A stretch of 64,000 nt of DNA from SG8-30 sp964406445 (GTDB lineage: Bacteria; Pseudomonadota; Gammaproteobacteria; Steroidobacterales; Steroidobacteraceae), in contig CAYORU010000009.1 of the NCBI GenBank assembly GCA_964406445.1, positions 35,415 to 99,414 on the forward strand, in the 5' to 3' direction. Within the stretch, counting starts at the first letter, position 1. Every line of letters starts with the position of its first letter. Below are positions 25,567 to 33,942 of this stretch, one piece after another. Below the pieces are notes generated by a model. It searched no databases. It was not told the DNA's origin and was given only the letters and a program-made list of their open reading frames with translations. The translations under genes were made by a program, and so were the position numbers.

Positions 25567-26328
25567 CTACGGCAAGGAAGATCCGATCCGCTGCTGTAGA
25601 ACGTGGAACATGAACAGAGGAGCATCCAAATTCCGTCGAAGGAGTCTTCGCGGCTCCTGGCAAAGGCGATACAGCCAGATCAGGCCAGCGCGCTGTATCC
25701 ATCGCGCCGGTAGTCTTATGCGTCCAGTATAGAAGTCGAAAACGCCACCCACAGGCGCAATCAAGCGGACACTGAGACGATCATGAAGGCGGTGCGCCAG
25801 CTTTTCCTGTTTTGGCGCACCTAGCCCAATCCACAGAACGTCGGCACGTGCGGCATTGACCGCATCTAGCATCGCGGCATCGTCTTCGGGCGAAAACGCG
25901 GACTTGAAGGGTGGAGCCATCGTCCCAGCCACAACAAGACGAGGGAAATCCACTTCAAAACGACGAACCAGTTCCGCCAGCGTCTCTGCCGTTGTGCCCA
26001 GAAAAAACATGCGCGTCCCCGGCCTATCCCGGTCGAGCTTGGCGCAAAGAAGACTAAACACATCGGGGCCGCATACGCGTTCGCGAATTCTTCCGCCAAG
26101 CAGGCTCGACGCAACGACGATGCCCACACCGTCCGCCGTGTTGAGATCAGACGCGGCCAGCGCTGCAGCAAAGTTCGGATCGCGCCGAGACGTCTCCACA
26201 GAGTGCGGATTGACACAAGCCAACAAAAAGGGGCGATTTCCGTCTATGGCGGTCGCCAGCACGTCGATCGTCGCCCTTAACGGCAGCGAGGAGATCGGCA
26301 CCCCAACGATGGTTTCAGTGTTACGCAT
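25567..26328 (-). CDS. WecG/TagA/CpsF-family glycosyltransferase
   Basis: 253 residues from ATG 26328 (MRNTETIVGVPISSLPL). Family motifs: LACVNPHSVETSRRDPNF, LNTADGVGIVVASSLLGG, RVCGPDVF, FLGTTAETLAEL, DVLWIGLGAPKQEKLAHR and APVGGVFDFYTGR. WecG and TagA add ManNAcA or ManNAc as the second sugar on the lipid carrier. With wecB in the same cluster, a ManNAc-type donor is plausible. Membrane-associated through the C-terminal basic/aromatic tail. Confidence 0.88.
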   Translation of the reverse strand: MRNTETIVGVPISSLPLRATIDVLATAIDGNRPFLLACVNPHSVETSRRDPNFAAALAASDLNTADGVGIVVASSLLGGRIRERVCGPDVFSLLCAKLDRDRPGTRMFFLGTTAETLAELVRRFEVDFPRLVVAGTMAPPFKSAFSPEDDAAMLDAVNAARADVLWIGLGAPKQEKLAHRLHDRLSVRLIAPVGGVFDFYTGRIRLPARWIQRAGLIWLYRLCQEPRRLLRRNLDAPLFMFHVLQQRIGSSLP

Positions 26329-26645
26329 GTTATCGACATAGCTTCGGGAGGGAAATGAAGAGCCGTGTGGAATCGGTAGCACGGCAAGCAATGAGCAAGC
26401 ACAAACAGTCGAATTCGATCGATAAAGCGGTTCTGCTCTTCCTGGCTCCATAGACGGCGCCGCAGTCCGCCTCTGGTTGCACCCTACACGCCCCATAAAT
26501 ACCACATGCGCCTATGCGCCTGGCCGCTCTTGGTACTCACGATTGGTGGTCAATGATGTTTGGACCGAGCTGTTACCCTCCACCACACTGCTCGGCAAAG
26601 CACAAACTCGGTCCCAGGCGGAGGAGTCGTCGTCGCCGCTGCGAC
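26329..26645. other. 317-base non-coding gap
   Basis: Lies between the WecG-like gene start and the stop of the reductase gene. No credible coding frame, tRNA or strong hairpin seen. It probably holds the promoter of 25567-26328 (TTGCTT/TTGCTC hexamers are present), but I cannot place a -10 with confidence. Confidence 0.35.
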
Positions 26646-27605
26646 TTAGGCTGCCGATCGTTGACGCCATGCCTCGACCGTGTCAGCGAGCTCCGCACCA
26701 AAGGCACGCGGTGGCCTCCAGCCAAGCTGCCGCGCTGCCTTACCCGCGTCCAACTCGAGTGAACCGGTCAGCCGGCGGAACTCGCGCTGGCCGCCGACCG
26801 CGAACGCCGCCATCCTCAACAGACCGACCGGCAACGGCAAGACGTGCGCCGACCGACCGAGTGCCTCGCCGATCGCCTGCAGCAGCGCCGGAGTGGAGAC
26901 CGGTACTGAATCCGCAGCGAGGAACGTCTCACCGACGGCCGCAGGGTGCGAGAGCGCAACGGACACAAAGTCGCAAAGGTTAGTTAGTCCAATGAACGAC
27001 CGAGCGTTGCGCACCGATCCGAGCGGCAGCGGCAATCCGCGCGCTACGAGCCAAATCAGGCGTTGGAAGTTCGCCTTGACCCCGGGCCCGTATACGAGCG
27101 GTGGTCGGACGACAGTCACACCGAGCCCCGTGCCCGCCGCCCGAGCGGCGAGAGCCTGCTCTGCCTCGAGCTTGGTCTGGCCGTACAGATCCTCGGGCCG
27201 GGGCGGATCCTCCTCGCGGAAGGGACGTCCGCAGGTCTCCTCGCCGTTGACCTTCGCCGAGCTCAGGAATACGAACCGGCGGACGCCAGCACGCACGCTG
27301 CGACAAGCGAGTGAATCGGTCAGCCTGACGTTAATCCGCCGGTACAATTCCGCCGCCCGCAGGTCTCCGAGGTCGGCTGCATGTGTGCGCGCGACGAGGT
27401 GCACGACCGCGTCGCTGCGCCCCAGCGCAGCTTCGACGCCCAGCCCCTCGAGCGCGTCGTTGACTTCAAGGTACTCGACACCCTCCACACTTGACGAAGG
27501 GATTCGCCGTACGCACCCTGTCACCGCGTGGCCACGTCGCGTAAGTTCGCGCACCAATGCGGTCCCGATGAATCCTCCGGCGCCCGTTACCAGCACACGG
27601 CTCAC
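26646..27605 (-). CDS. NAD-dependent epimerase/reductase (WbpK/WbpV-like)
   Basis: 319 residues, extended short-chain dehydrogenase. N-terminal VLVTGAGGFIGTALVREL, VHLVARTHA, FLSSAKVNGE and the catalytic YGQTKLEAEQAL; the substrate-side NARSFIGLTNLCDF is typical of the WbpV/WbpK group that reduces UDP-4-keto-6-deoxy-HexNAc to FucNAc or QuiNAc. Its stop is convergent with nothing; its start overlaps the next glycosyltransferase's end by four bases. A UDP-galactose 4-epimerase role is less likely. Confidence 0.82.
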   Translation of the reverse strand: MSRVLVTGAGGFIGTALVRELTRRGHAVTGCVRRIPSSSVEGVEYLEVNDALEGLGVEAALGRSDAVVHLVARTHAADLGDLRAAELYRRINVRLTDSLACRSVRAGVRRFVFLSSAKVNGEETCGRPFREEDPPRPEDLYGQTKLEAEQALAARAAGTGLGVTVVRPPLVYGPGVKANFQRLIWLVARGLPLPLGSVRNARSFIGLTNLCDFVSVALSHPAAVGETFLAADSVPVSTPALLQAIGEALGRSAHVLPLPVGLLRMAAFAVGGQREFRRLTGSLELDAGKAARQLGWRPPRAFGAELADTVEAWRQRSAA

Positions 27606-28837
27606 GAACGCTCCCCGTTCAGACGGCCATCAGCTCGTGCGGCACGAATCGCGCGCGCGGTCTCATAGATCGCCATCAGTCGCTGGACATTGGGGGCGGG
27701 CGCGAGGTCGCGCTCGTAACGGGCGCGCGCGGCCCCCGCCATCGCTGCGAGCGCGTCGGCATCGGACCACAACTGGCGCACGACTTCGAGCAGATTGCCG
27801 GGATCGCCGGGTCGGAAGCGGCGTCCGACCGACTCGTCGACTATGTCGGCGAGCGAGCCGAGGTCGGATGCGGCTACCGGCACGCCGAGCGCGAAGGCCT
27901 CGCGGATTACCATCGGGTAGCCTTCGAAGCAAAGAGAGGGGACGACTAACAATCGGCTACCGGCGAGTCGGCGTTGCACATCGTGGAAGGACAGACCTCC
28001 GGTCAAGCGTACGCGCGACTCGAGCCCGGCTTCCGAAACGAACCGGCGCGCCGCGTCGGATTCTGTCCCCTCGCCGACGACCTCGAGCATCGGCGCATCC
28101 GATCCCCATCGGCGCCATGCTTCGAGTAGGTGCATTACGCCCTTCTCGCGCCCGAGGCGCCCGACGAAAAGTACTTGCGCCGCACGTGCCGGCCACGCCG
28201 AAGGCAGTAGCGGCGTGTCATAGGCGTTTGCCTTGACGTGCAGGGCATTGTCCGGATAGCCGGCACCGCGGAACATCTCGCGTTGGAACCTGGTCAGGGT
28301 AATGTAGGCGTCGACATGACGGCGCCACGTGCCGAGCCGTCGATGCAGCGCGATGGACAGGGCCAGGGGTGCGGTCGCCGCACGACTGTCACGATAGCAG
28401 GCGTGCCGCAGCGCCGGCAGGACCGACCGACGGTCAAGGCACTCGGTGCAACCGCTGTCCCCGCGCATGAGCATCGCCGAGGCGCACACCGTTCGGAAAT
28501 TGTGCAGCGTCATCACGACGGCTGCCGGGCCATCCGCGAGCGCATGGAAGACCGCGGGAGAGATGAGCGGAAACGTGTTGTGCACGTGTACCACGTCCGG
28601 CAGGAAGCGGCGTGCCTCAGCCGCCAGAGAGCGCGCCGCCCAAGGATTCCACGGCGTCGCGAGGCCGCCGTACAGCGCGCCGATCCGGCCGCGGCCTCGC
28701 ACCTCGTCGCTGTGGCGGGTGTACTCGAGGACCTCGCAGCCGGCACTGCGCAGCAGGTCACGCTCGCCGCAGTACGCCGAATTCTCGCCGCTCGGCGCGG
28801 CGGAGCCGTAGAAGTTATGCACGGTGAGGACGCGCAT
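27602..28837 (-). CDS. GT4-family glycosyltransferase
   Basis: 411 residues, GT-B fold. N-terminal MRVLTVHNFYGSAAPSGENS with the glycine-rich acceptor loop, DVVHVHNTFP, then the donor-binding C-terminal domain: VLFVGRLGREKGVMHLLEAW, RVRLTGGLSFHDV and CFEGYPMVIREAFALGVPVA with the family's E-x7-E type motif. Adds one sugar to the lipid-linked repeat at the cytoplasmic face. The stop overlaps the reductase start by four bases. Confidence 0.87.
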   Translation of the reverse strand: MRVLTVHNFYGSAAPSGENSAYCGERDLLRSAGCEVLEYTRHSDEVRGRGRIGALYGGLATPWNPWAARSLAAEARRFLPDVVHVHNTFPLISPAVFHALADGPAAVVMTLHNFRTVCASAMLMRGDSGCTECLDRRSVLPALRHACYRDSRAATAPLALSIALHRRLGTWRRHVDAYITLTRFQREMFRGAGYPDNALHVKANAYDTPLLPSAWPARAAQVLFVGRLGREKGVMHLLEAWRRWGSDAPMLEVVGEGTESDAARRFVSEAGLESRVRLTGGLSFHDVQRRLAGSRLLVVPSLCFEGYPMVIREAFALGVPVAASDLGSLADIVDESVGRRFRPGDPGNLLEVVRQLWSDADALAAMAGAARARYERDLAPAPNVQRLMAIYETARAIRAARADGRLNGERS

Positions 28838-28847
28838 CGGCCGGCAG

Positions 28848-30014
28848 TCAGCCTGAGAGGGGACCGGTCGCGGGGCCTGTGACCCGGTCGATACCCCCGC
28901 AGATCAGCCGGGCGACGAACTCGGGCGTGAGGAGCGCAACGCGTGCGCGCGCTGCCACCCGCATTCGGTCGAGCTCCGCCGAGGGCGTAGCGAGTGCGCG
29001 GCAGAGTGCAGCGTAGAACTCATCGGGATGATCTGGCCGAAATGTCCAGCCGGTTTCGCCGTCGGTGACCAGTTCCTCAACCGACTGCGCATACAGACTG
29101 CCGAGGACCGGAAGGCCGGCTGCCATCGCCTCGTTGACCACGAGACCCCACTCATCCGCCAGCGTCGGAAAGACGAGGACACCGGCATCTGCATAGACGG
29201 CCTTGAGCCGCGCGTAATGCTGGTTTCCGAGGAATGACACCTCGACATTCGGCGGAAGGGCGTGTGACTCCAGCATGGCGCGCTGTTCGCCGTCGCCCGC
29301 AACGACCAACTCGGCATGCCCGCCAGGATGCGCCGCGCCCCAGCGCCCGAGCGCGTCGAGCAGCAGGTCCACGCCTTTACGGGGCACGAGTTGGCCCACG
29401 CATAGTAGGCGGTGAGCGCGATCCGGAGGGCGTGACACCGGCACATCGAGATAGGTCTTGACCTCGAAAGTCGTCGGCACAATGAAAACATTGTCGTCCG
29501 GAACCTGGAAGCGACGGATATAGCGGGCGCCACTACGACCGTTAACATAGACCCCATCCACCCTCCGCAGCAGCCAGCGGCGCAACCGCGGCCGTAGCCG
29601 CCCGCGTCCCTGCTCGCTGTGCTCCGACAGCGTGGCCCAGACGATCAGGCGGCAGCTGGGCACCAGTGCGCGATAGATCGCAGCCTGAAGGCTGCGCAGC
29701 CCCATCTCGGCCGACACAATTACGTCGGGCCGATAGCGCCAGAGCTGCCAGAGCGTGTCATACGGAAAATGCAGGTACGTTGCATCGGCGAAGCCCTGTG
29801 GATGTCGCCAGGTCCGCTTACGCGTTACCGTGCGCTGCACTGTCACGTCGAGTCCACCCCAGTCGGGCTCCCAGGCACGATTGGACTCGCTCGGGACCGA
29901 GACGAACACTCGCATTTGCCCCACCCGCCGTGCCACCTGCTCGAACAACGGACGCCGGTACGGGGGAACGAAGTTCGTGAGTAGCGCGACCCGGGTGCCC
30001 ATCGGCCGTCTCAT
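28848..30014 (-). CDS. GT4-family glycosyltransferase
   Basis: 388 residues. N-terminal VALLTNFVPPYRRPLFEQVA, then the donor domain: LLCVGQLVPRKGVDLLLDAL, VEVSFLGNQHYARLKAVYA and DEWGLVVNEAMAAGLPVLG. I choose ATG 30014 because it overlaps the stop of the Wzy-like gene (ATGA, 30011-30014). Ten bases separate its stop from the next glycosyltransferase start. Linkage and donor unknown. Confidence 0.86.
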   Translation of the reverse strand: MRRPMGTRVALLTNFVPPYRRPLFEQVARRVGQMRVFVSVPSESNRAWEPDWGGLDVTVQRTVTRKRTWRHPQGFADATYLHFPYDTLWQLWRYRPDVIVSAEMGLRSLQAAIYRALVPSCRLIVWATLSEHSEQGRGRLRPRLRRWLLRRVDGVYVNGRSGARYIRRFQVPDDNVFIVPTTFEVKTYLDVPVSRPPDRAHRLLCVGQLVPRKGVDLLLDALGRWGAAHPGGHAELVVAGDGEQRAMLESHALPPNVEVSFLGNQHYARLKAVYADAGVLVFPTLADEWGLVVNEAMAAGLPVLGSLYAQSVEELVTDGETGWTFRPDHPDEFYAALCRALATPSAELDRMRVAARARVALLTPEFVARLICGGIDRVTGPATGPLSG

Positions 30015-31291
30015 GTACCGGCCGCCGTCGCGGAGGCATCTGGCACCCGAACGACCCAATAGCGACGCACGGCGGGCGCGGCAACGATAAACATGAGTCC
30101 GAGGAACAGCGGGTAATTCAGGAACGCCTCGCCCTGCAGCAGCAGGCACACCAGTCCGACTGCCAGCCAGGACTTGGTGCGTGATGCGCGCCCGTACTGC
30201 CGAAGACCGTTCGCGAGCGCCCCCAGGAAAACTGCGAGACCAATCAGGCCAAACCGCACGATCCAGTTCGCGAAGCCATTACCTTGGGTAGCGCGCGCCG
30301 TCTCACTCAGCGCGAGCTGCGATGGCCGCACCATGGGATTGGCACCCCAACCTGCAAGCGGCCTTTCACGGATGTCCGCGATGTCGTTGATAAGCGTACC
30401 GATGCGCGTGAGTTCCCACTCGCCCTCGCCGGCCTCAACCGACTGCACCTGCAACTCTATCTTTTCGCGCATGAACGGCAGCTCGTAGGCGGCGATCGCA
30501 GCGACCGCAAGAAGCGGCAGCATCGCGGCGAGCGCGAACGCCACGAAGCCGCCTCCGCGTGCACTGGACAGTCGCAGGAAGAGCAGGAACAGCGCGAGTG
30601 GCAGCACGACGTAGCCGGTGGTGGACTGGGTTGTGAGCACCGCGAGGGACAGAACGGTTGCCACATAGACGATCCGCTGTCGCGGCAACCACCGTGCAGT
30701 GAAGGCCAGCAGTAGCAGACCGAGGAGAGAATAGCCGGATAGAGCACCCGGTTCCCAAAACACGCCCGCATTGCGGAACCGATCGACCCCGCCCGGGAAC
30801 GTGTGGAACGGCGTCGATACGTACTGGAACTCACCGTGCACCAGAGACAAGGGAGCGAGCAACGTGGCGAGATCGACGCCGACGGCGAACAGCAGAAAAT
30901 CGATCGCGAATACCAGCAGGGCGAGTGCGGCGATCGCGGTGAGAACCTCTACCAGCATGCGTGGCGCGTCCGCCACGAGTCGGAATGCCGCCCACCCTAT
31001 CAGCAGTCGCACCAGAAAGCCCGCACTGGCCGAGAGCGTCGCCCCGGGTACGGTCAATAAGTGCAACGCGATCAGACCAGCGAACACCATTATGACCGCT
31101 AGGTCGCGCGCTCCGACGCGCGCACCGCGCATCGCGAGCATCGCAAGCAGCGTCACTGCCGCCAGCAGCAGCACGGGCTCGGACCACGCCGAGTTCAGGT
31201 AAGTCGGGTTGCCGGACGACAGCAGCACGATCACCAGCATCGTAAGCCTGTCGCGCGCGCAGGCGGATCTGTCGCGGCCTGGCAGGCCCAC
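30011..31291 (-). CDS. Wzy-like O-antigen polymerase/ligase
   Basis: 426 residues from GTG 31291; an ATG at 31240 would give 409 and start directly in the first helix. About 11 membrane helices with a large periplasmic loop containing the family-type RERPLAGWGANPM. Predicted to polymerise lipid-linked repeat units in the periplasm. It sits between a GT2 gene (stop three bases upstream) and a GT4 gene (four-base overlap), and the only Wzx and Wzz are in the same cluster. A ligase role cannot be excluded from sequence alone. Confidence 0.78.
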   Translation of the reverse strand: MGLPGRDRSACARDRLTMLVIVLLSSGNPTYLNSAWSEPVLLLAAVTLLAMLAMRGARVGARDLAVIMVFAGLIALHLLTVPGATLSASAGFLVRLLIGWAAFRLVADAPRMLVEVLTAIAALALLVFAIDFLLFAVGVDLATLLAPLSLVHGEFQYVSTPFHTFPGGVDRFRNAGVFWEPGALSGYSLLGLLLLAFTARWLPRQRIVYVATVLSLAVLTTQSTTGYVVLPLALFLLFLRLSSARGGGFVAFALAAMLPLLAVAAIAAYELPFMREKIELQVQSVEAGEGEWELTRIGTLINDIADIRERPLAGWGANPMVRPSQLALSETARATQGNGFANWIVRFGLIGLAVFLGALANGLRQYGRASRTKSWLAVGLVCLLLQGEAFLNYPLFLGLMFIVAAPAVRRYWVVRVPDASATAAGT

Positions 31292-31294
31292 GGC

Positions 31295-32167
31295 TCAGCC
31301 CCGGCCCACCGGTCCCGCAACCGGCCGGTCAATGCGGCGCGCGATGTGCAGCCAAACGTAGCGCAGAGGCGCGAGGCGCCGTAGGTGTACGGGCCCGCGT
31401 AGCCTCCAGAAGCTCAGCCTTTGGAGCACGTTTCGCGAGGAGACGCGCGAGAGGAACCGGGCCCGCAAGCCAGCGTCCGCGACCTTGGCATCGGACGGGG
31501 CAAATGAGGTCCAGACCGGCACCTCGGCAAGGCTGCACACGCGGTAGCCGAAGTCGCGGGCCCGAGCGGTATACTCAATGTCGCCCCAGTAGTGCGGAAA
31601 GCGCTGTGCGTCCACCCGACCGATCGCACGCATCACGCGGACCGGGATCAGGACGCCGCGGCCGACCAGAGCATCGACCTCTACCACCGGACCCGCGTGT
31701 GCGCCGACCAGAATCACGTCTATACTCTGCCGGCGATAGTCGATGCGGTAACCGAAGTAGCCGGGGTGTCCGCCGTCGAGGTCGCGCTGGACGCAGCCGA
31801 CGACGGTCGTCTCACCGAGCCGGGCTGACGCGCACGCTAGCGACTCTAGGAAGTCCGAGGATAGCTCTACGTCGTCGTTGAGCATCAGGACCCGGTCCCC
31901 GTCCCGGGCGGTCTCGTCCACGTGGCGCATGCCCTGCTCCATGGCGCCGCCCCACCACAGGGACCCATCACCGCGGATGATTCGAAGGTCCAGTCCCTCG
32001 AAGCTGGCCAGCATCTCGCCCGTGCCGTCCTTCGAGCCGTCGTCTACCACGACAACCGTAAGCGCGGGATATCGCATCGCGCGCAGCTGCTCTAGGCAGC
32101 GCCGTGTAACCGCGAGGCGGTTGTGCACGGGAATCACGGCGTAGACGTGCGGGCGTGGCTCGGTCAC
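31295..32167 (-). CDS. GT2-family glycosyltransferase
   Basis: 290 residues from GTG 32167. GT-A fold: HVYAVIPVHNRLAVTRRCLEQL, TVVVVDDGSKDGTGEMLASF, GSLWWGGAMEQGM and the metal-binding LMLNDDVEL, then GRGVLIPVRVMRAIG and HYWGDIEYTARARDFGYRV, resembling rhamnosyl- or related transferases. A run of 10 Gs on the plus strand (32173-32182) lies five bases upstream of the start codon, so the exact start and expression may vary with tract length. Confidence 0.83.
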   Translation of the reverse strand: MTEPRPHVYAVIPVHNRLAVTRRCLEQLRAMRYPALTVVVVDDGSKDGTGEMLASFEGLDLRIIRGDGSLWWGGAMEQGMRHVDETARDGDRVLMLNDDVELSSDFLESLACASARLGETTVVGCVQRDLDGGHPGYFGYRIDYRRQSIDVILVGAHAGPVVEVDALVGRGVLIPVRVMRAIGRVDAQRFPHYWGDIEYTARARDFGYRVCSLAEVPVWTSFAPSDAKVADAGLRARFLSRVSSRNVLQRLSFWRLRGPVHLRRLAPLRYVWLHIARRIDRPVAGPVGRG

Positions 32168-32172
32168 TCGTC

Positions 32173-32182
32173 GGGGGGGGGG
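32173..32182. repeat. G10 homopolymer just upstream of a glycosyltransferase start
   Basis: Ten consecutive Gs on the plus strand (Cs on the coding strand), five bases before the GTG of the GT2 gene and 84 bases before the divergent methyltransferase start. Long G/C tracts slip during replication and can switch surface-sugar genes in some pathogens. Here it would alter leader spacing or an upstream in-frame start. Confidence 0.6.
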
Positions 32183-32203
32183 CGTGCTGGATGTATCCCG
32201 CAG

Positions 32204-32209
32204 AATATA
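32204..32209 (-). promoter_or_regulatory. possible -10 element of the GT2 unit
   Basis: TATATT on the minus strand would start a transcript near 32197, about 30 bases before the GTG at 32167. No good -35 lies 17 bases upstream, so the call is weak. The divergent methyltransferase promoter must share this 99-base region. Confidence 0.3.
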
Positions 32210-32266
32210 GCAGTTTGCCCCTCGGCGCTTCGACGAGCGGCGCGCTATGCTAGACTTTTGCGGGAT

Positions 32267-32938
32267 ATGAGTGCGAACCCGAACGAGTGGCTGCTTGGCA
32301 AGTCCTTCCCGGCCGATGCACGGGACTTCGGCGCCGAGCCCGATTTCACCGATCACAAACTCGCCTATGTTGTCGCGCGTTGCCGCGGCCGGGACGTTCT
32401 GGATATCGGCTGCGTCAACCACGATCCGGCAAGCTATCAGAGCCGTTACTGGCTCCATGGAGCCATTAAACGCGTGGCACGAACCGCAGTCGGCCTCGAC
32501 CTGTATGACGAGGGCATCGATTACCTGCGCGCCCGCGGTTTCGACGTCCGCCACGGAGACGCGCAGCGGTTCGAGTTGGGCCAAGACTTTGATGTGGTCG
32601 TGGGCGGTGACGTGATCGAGCACCTCGCCAATCTCGACGGGTTCCTTCGCAGCTGCCTTCTGCACCTGCGGCCGGGCGGCTCGATCGTGCTGTCCACGCC
32701 AAACCCGTGGTACTGGCGCTTCCCGCTCAAGGCGGCGCTGTTCGGGCGCGTCACCTGTAATGCAGAACACGCTTTGTGGTTGTGCCCCGTCACGCTTGCG
32801 CAACTCGTGGCCCGTTACGGCCTCGAGGCCACCGACGTCGAGTTCGGTTCGCGCTACCTGCGCGACCGCCTCATGCCGCTGCCAAAGGGCCTACGCCACA
32901 CGAGTTTCCATGTCACCCTGCGCCGACGACCGGCCTGA
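32267..32938 (+). CDS. class I SAM-dependent methyltransferase
   Basis: 223 residues. SAM-binding motif VLDIGCVNHDPASYQ, acidic loop VGLDLYDEG, then DFDVVVGGDVIEHL and HLRPGGSIVLSTPNPWYW. Probably methylates a sugar or caps the glycan. First of two methyltransferase genes on the plus strand inside an otherwise minus-strand cluster, 23 bases before the next. Target unknown. Confidence 0.82.
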   Translation: MSANPNEWLLGKSFPADARDFGAEPDFTDHKLAYVVARCRGRDVLDIGCVNHDPASYQSRYWLHGAIKRVARTAVGLDLYDEGIDYLRARGFDVRHGDAQRFELGQDFDVVVGGDVIEHLANLDGFLRSCLLHLRPGGSIVLSTPNPWYWRFPLKAALFGRVTCNAEHALWLCPVTLAQLVARYGLEATDVEFGSRYLRDRLMPLPKGLRHTSFHVTLRRRPA

Positions 32939-32961
32939 CCTGCACGGCCGACCGCAGCACC

Positions 32962-33930
32962 ATGTCCGACGACTCTCTGCCCTCGATGAGGCCGTCTACG
33001 TCGTGCCCGCTGTGCAGCTCAGGGAATACGTCTGAACGGGAAGCGATCGCGTTGCGAGAGCTCGAGCGGCTGTATCGCCGCGAACTAGGGGTGGACATCA
33101 CCTCCGAGACCTCTCTGCTCGGCGACACACTGCTCCAGGTCCGCGAGTGCCATACCTGCGGACTCCATTACTCGACGCCGCCGCTGCCCGGCTCGCCTCG
33201 CTTCTACGCGCGCATCCAGTCGCTCGAGAGCTACTACCAGGAGGACAAGCCCGAGTTCGAGTATGCACGGAGCCTTATCGGGCCCGCGGATCGCGTGCTG
33301 GAGGTCGGCGCAGGCTCCGGGGCATTCGGCGCGAGCCTGCGATGCGCCGGCTACACAGGGCTTGAGTTCAACGAAGTCTCGATCGCTAAGGCCGCGCAAC
33401 GCGGCCTTCGCCTGGTAGCCGACGACCTCCATGAGCACGTGCGGCGGGCTCCCGGCGGTTACACGGTGGCCTGTGCCTTTCAGGTGCTCGAGCACGTGCC
33501 GAGTCCGGGGGAATTTGTGCGCAGCCTCGCTTCCGCGGTCGCGCCGGGCGGTCGCATCATCGTATCCGTGCCGAGCGCAGACTCCTTCCTCGGACGGCAG
33601 ACCGGCAACCCTCTCAACCTGCCACCGCATCACCTGACTTGGTGGCCAGATCGTAGTTTCGAAGTAATAGCCGAACCGATGGGACTCAAGCTTATGAACG
33701 TCGAGCATCATCCACTCGACCCGGTCAGTTTCGATGCTTTCGTTCACACATACCTAGTCGCGAGGCTGGGCGGCGATGGTCGCCGGTTAGACCCTTCGTT
33801 TGCTGCGGCCATGCGACAGCGCGTCGCTCGCCGCCTGACTCCCTGGATTCGACGCCTCCTGAGTGCCGAAGTTGCGGCGGCGCGCGGCGAATGCGTAACA
33901 GCTGTATTCGTGCGCCTCGCCCGAGACTAA
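32962..33930 (+). CDS. zinc-ribbon methyltransferase (class I SAM)
   Basis: 322 residues from ATG 32962. An N-terminal zinc-ribbon-like pair (SCPLCSSG and ECHTCGLHY) precedes a class I methyltransferase domain: RVLEVGAGSGAFGASL, GLEFNEVSIAKA, ACAFQVLEHVPSPGEFVRSL and GGRIIVSVPSADSF. This layout is common among sugar C- or O-methyltransferases in polysaccharide and antibiotic clusters. Cotranscribed with the preceding methyltransferase; convergent with the GT4 gene at 33943. Confidence 0.82.
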   Translation: MSDDSLPSMRPSTSCPLCSSGNTSEREAIALRELERLYRRELGVDITSETSLLGDTLLQVRECHTCGLHYSTPPLPGSPRFYARIQSLESYYQEDKPEFEYARSLIGPADRVLEVGAGSGAFGASLRCAGYTGLEFNEVSIAKAAQRGLRLVADDLHEHVRRAPGGYTVACAFQVLEHVPSPGEFVRSLASAVAPGGRIIVSVPSADSFLGRQTGNPLNLPPHHLTWWPDRSFEVIAEPMGLKLMNVEHHPLDPVSFDAFVHTYLVARLGGDGRRLDPSFAAAMRQRVARRLTPWIRRLLSAEVAAARGECVTAVFVRLARD

Positions 33931-33942
33931 ACCCCGCCGGTC

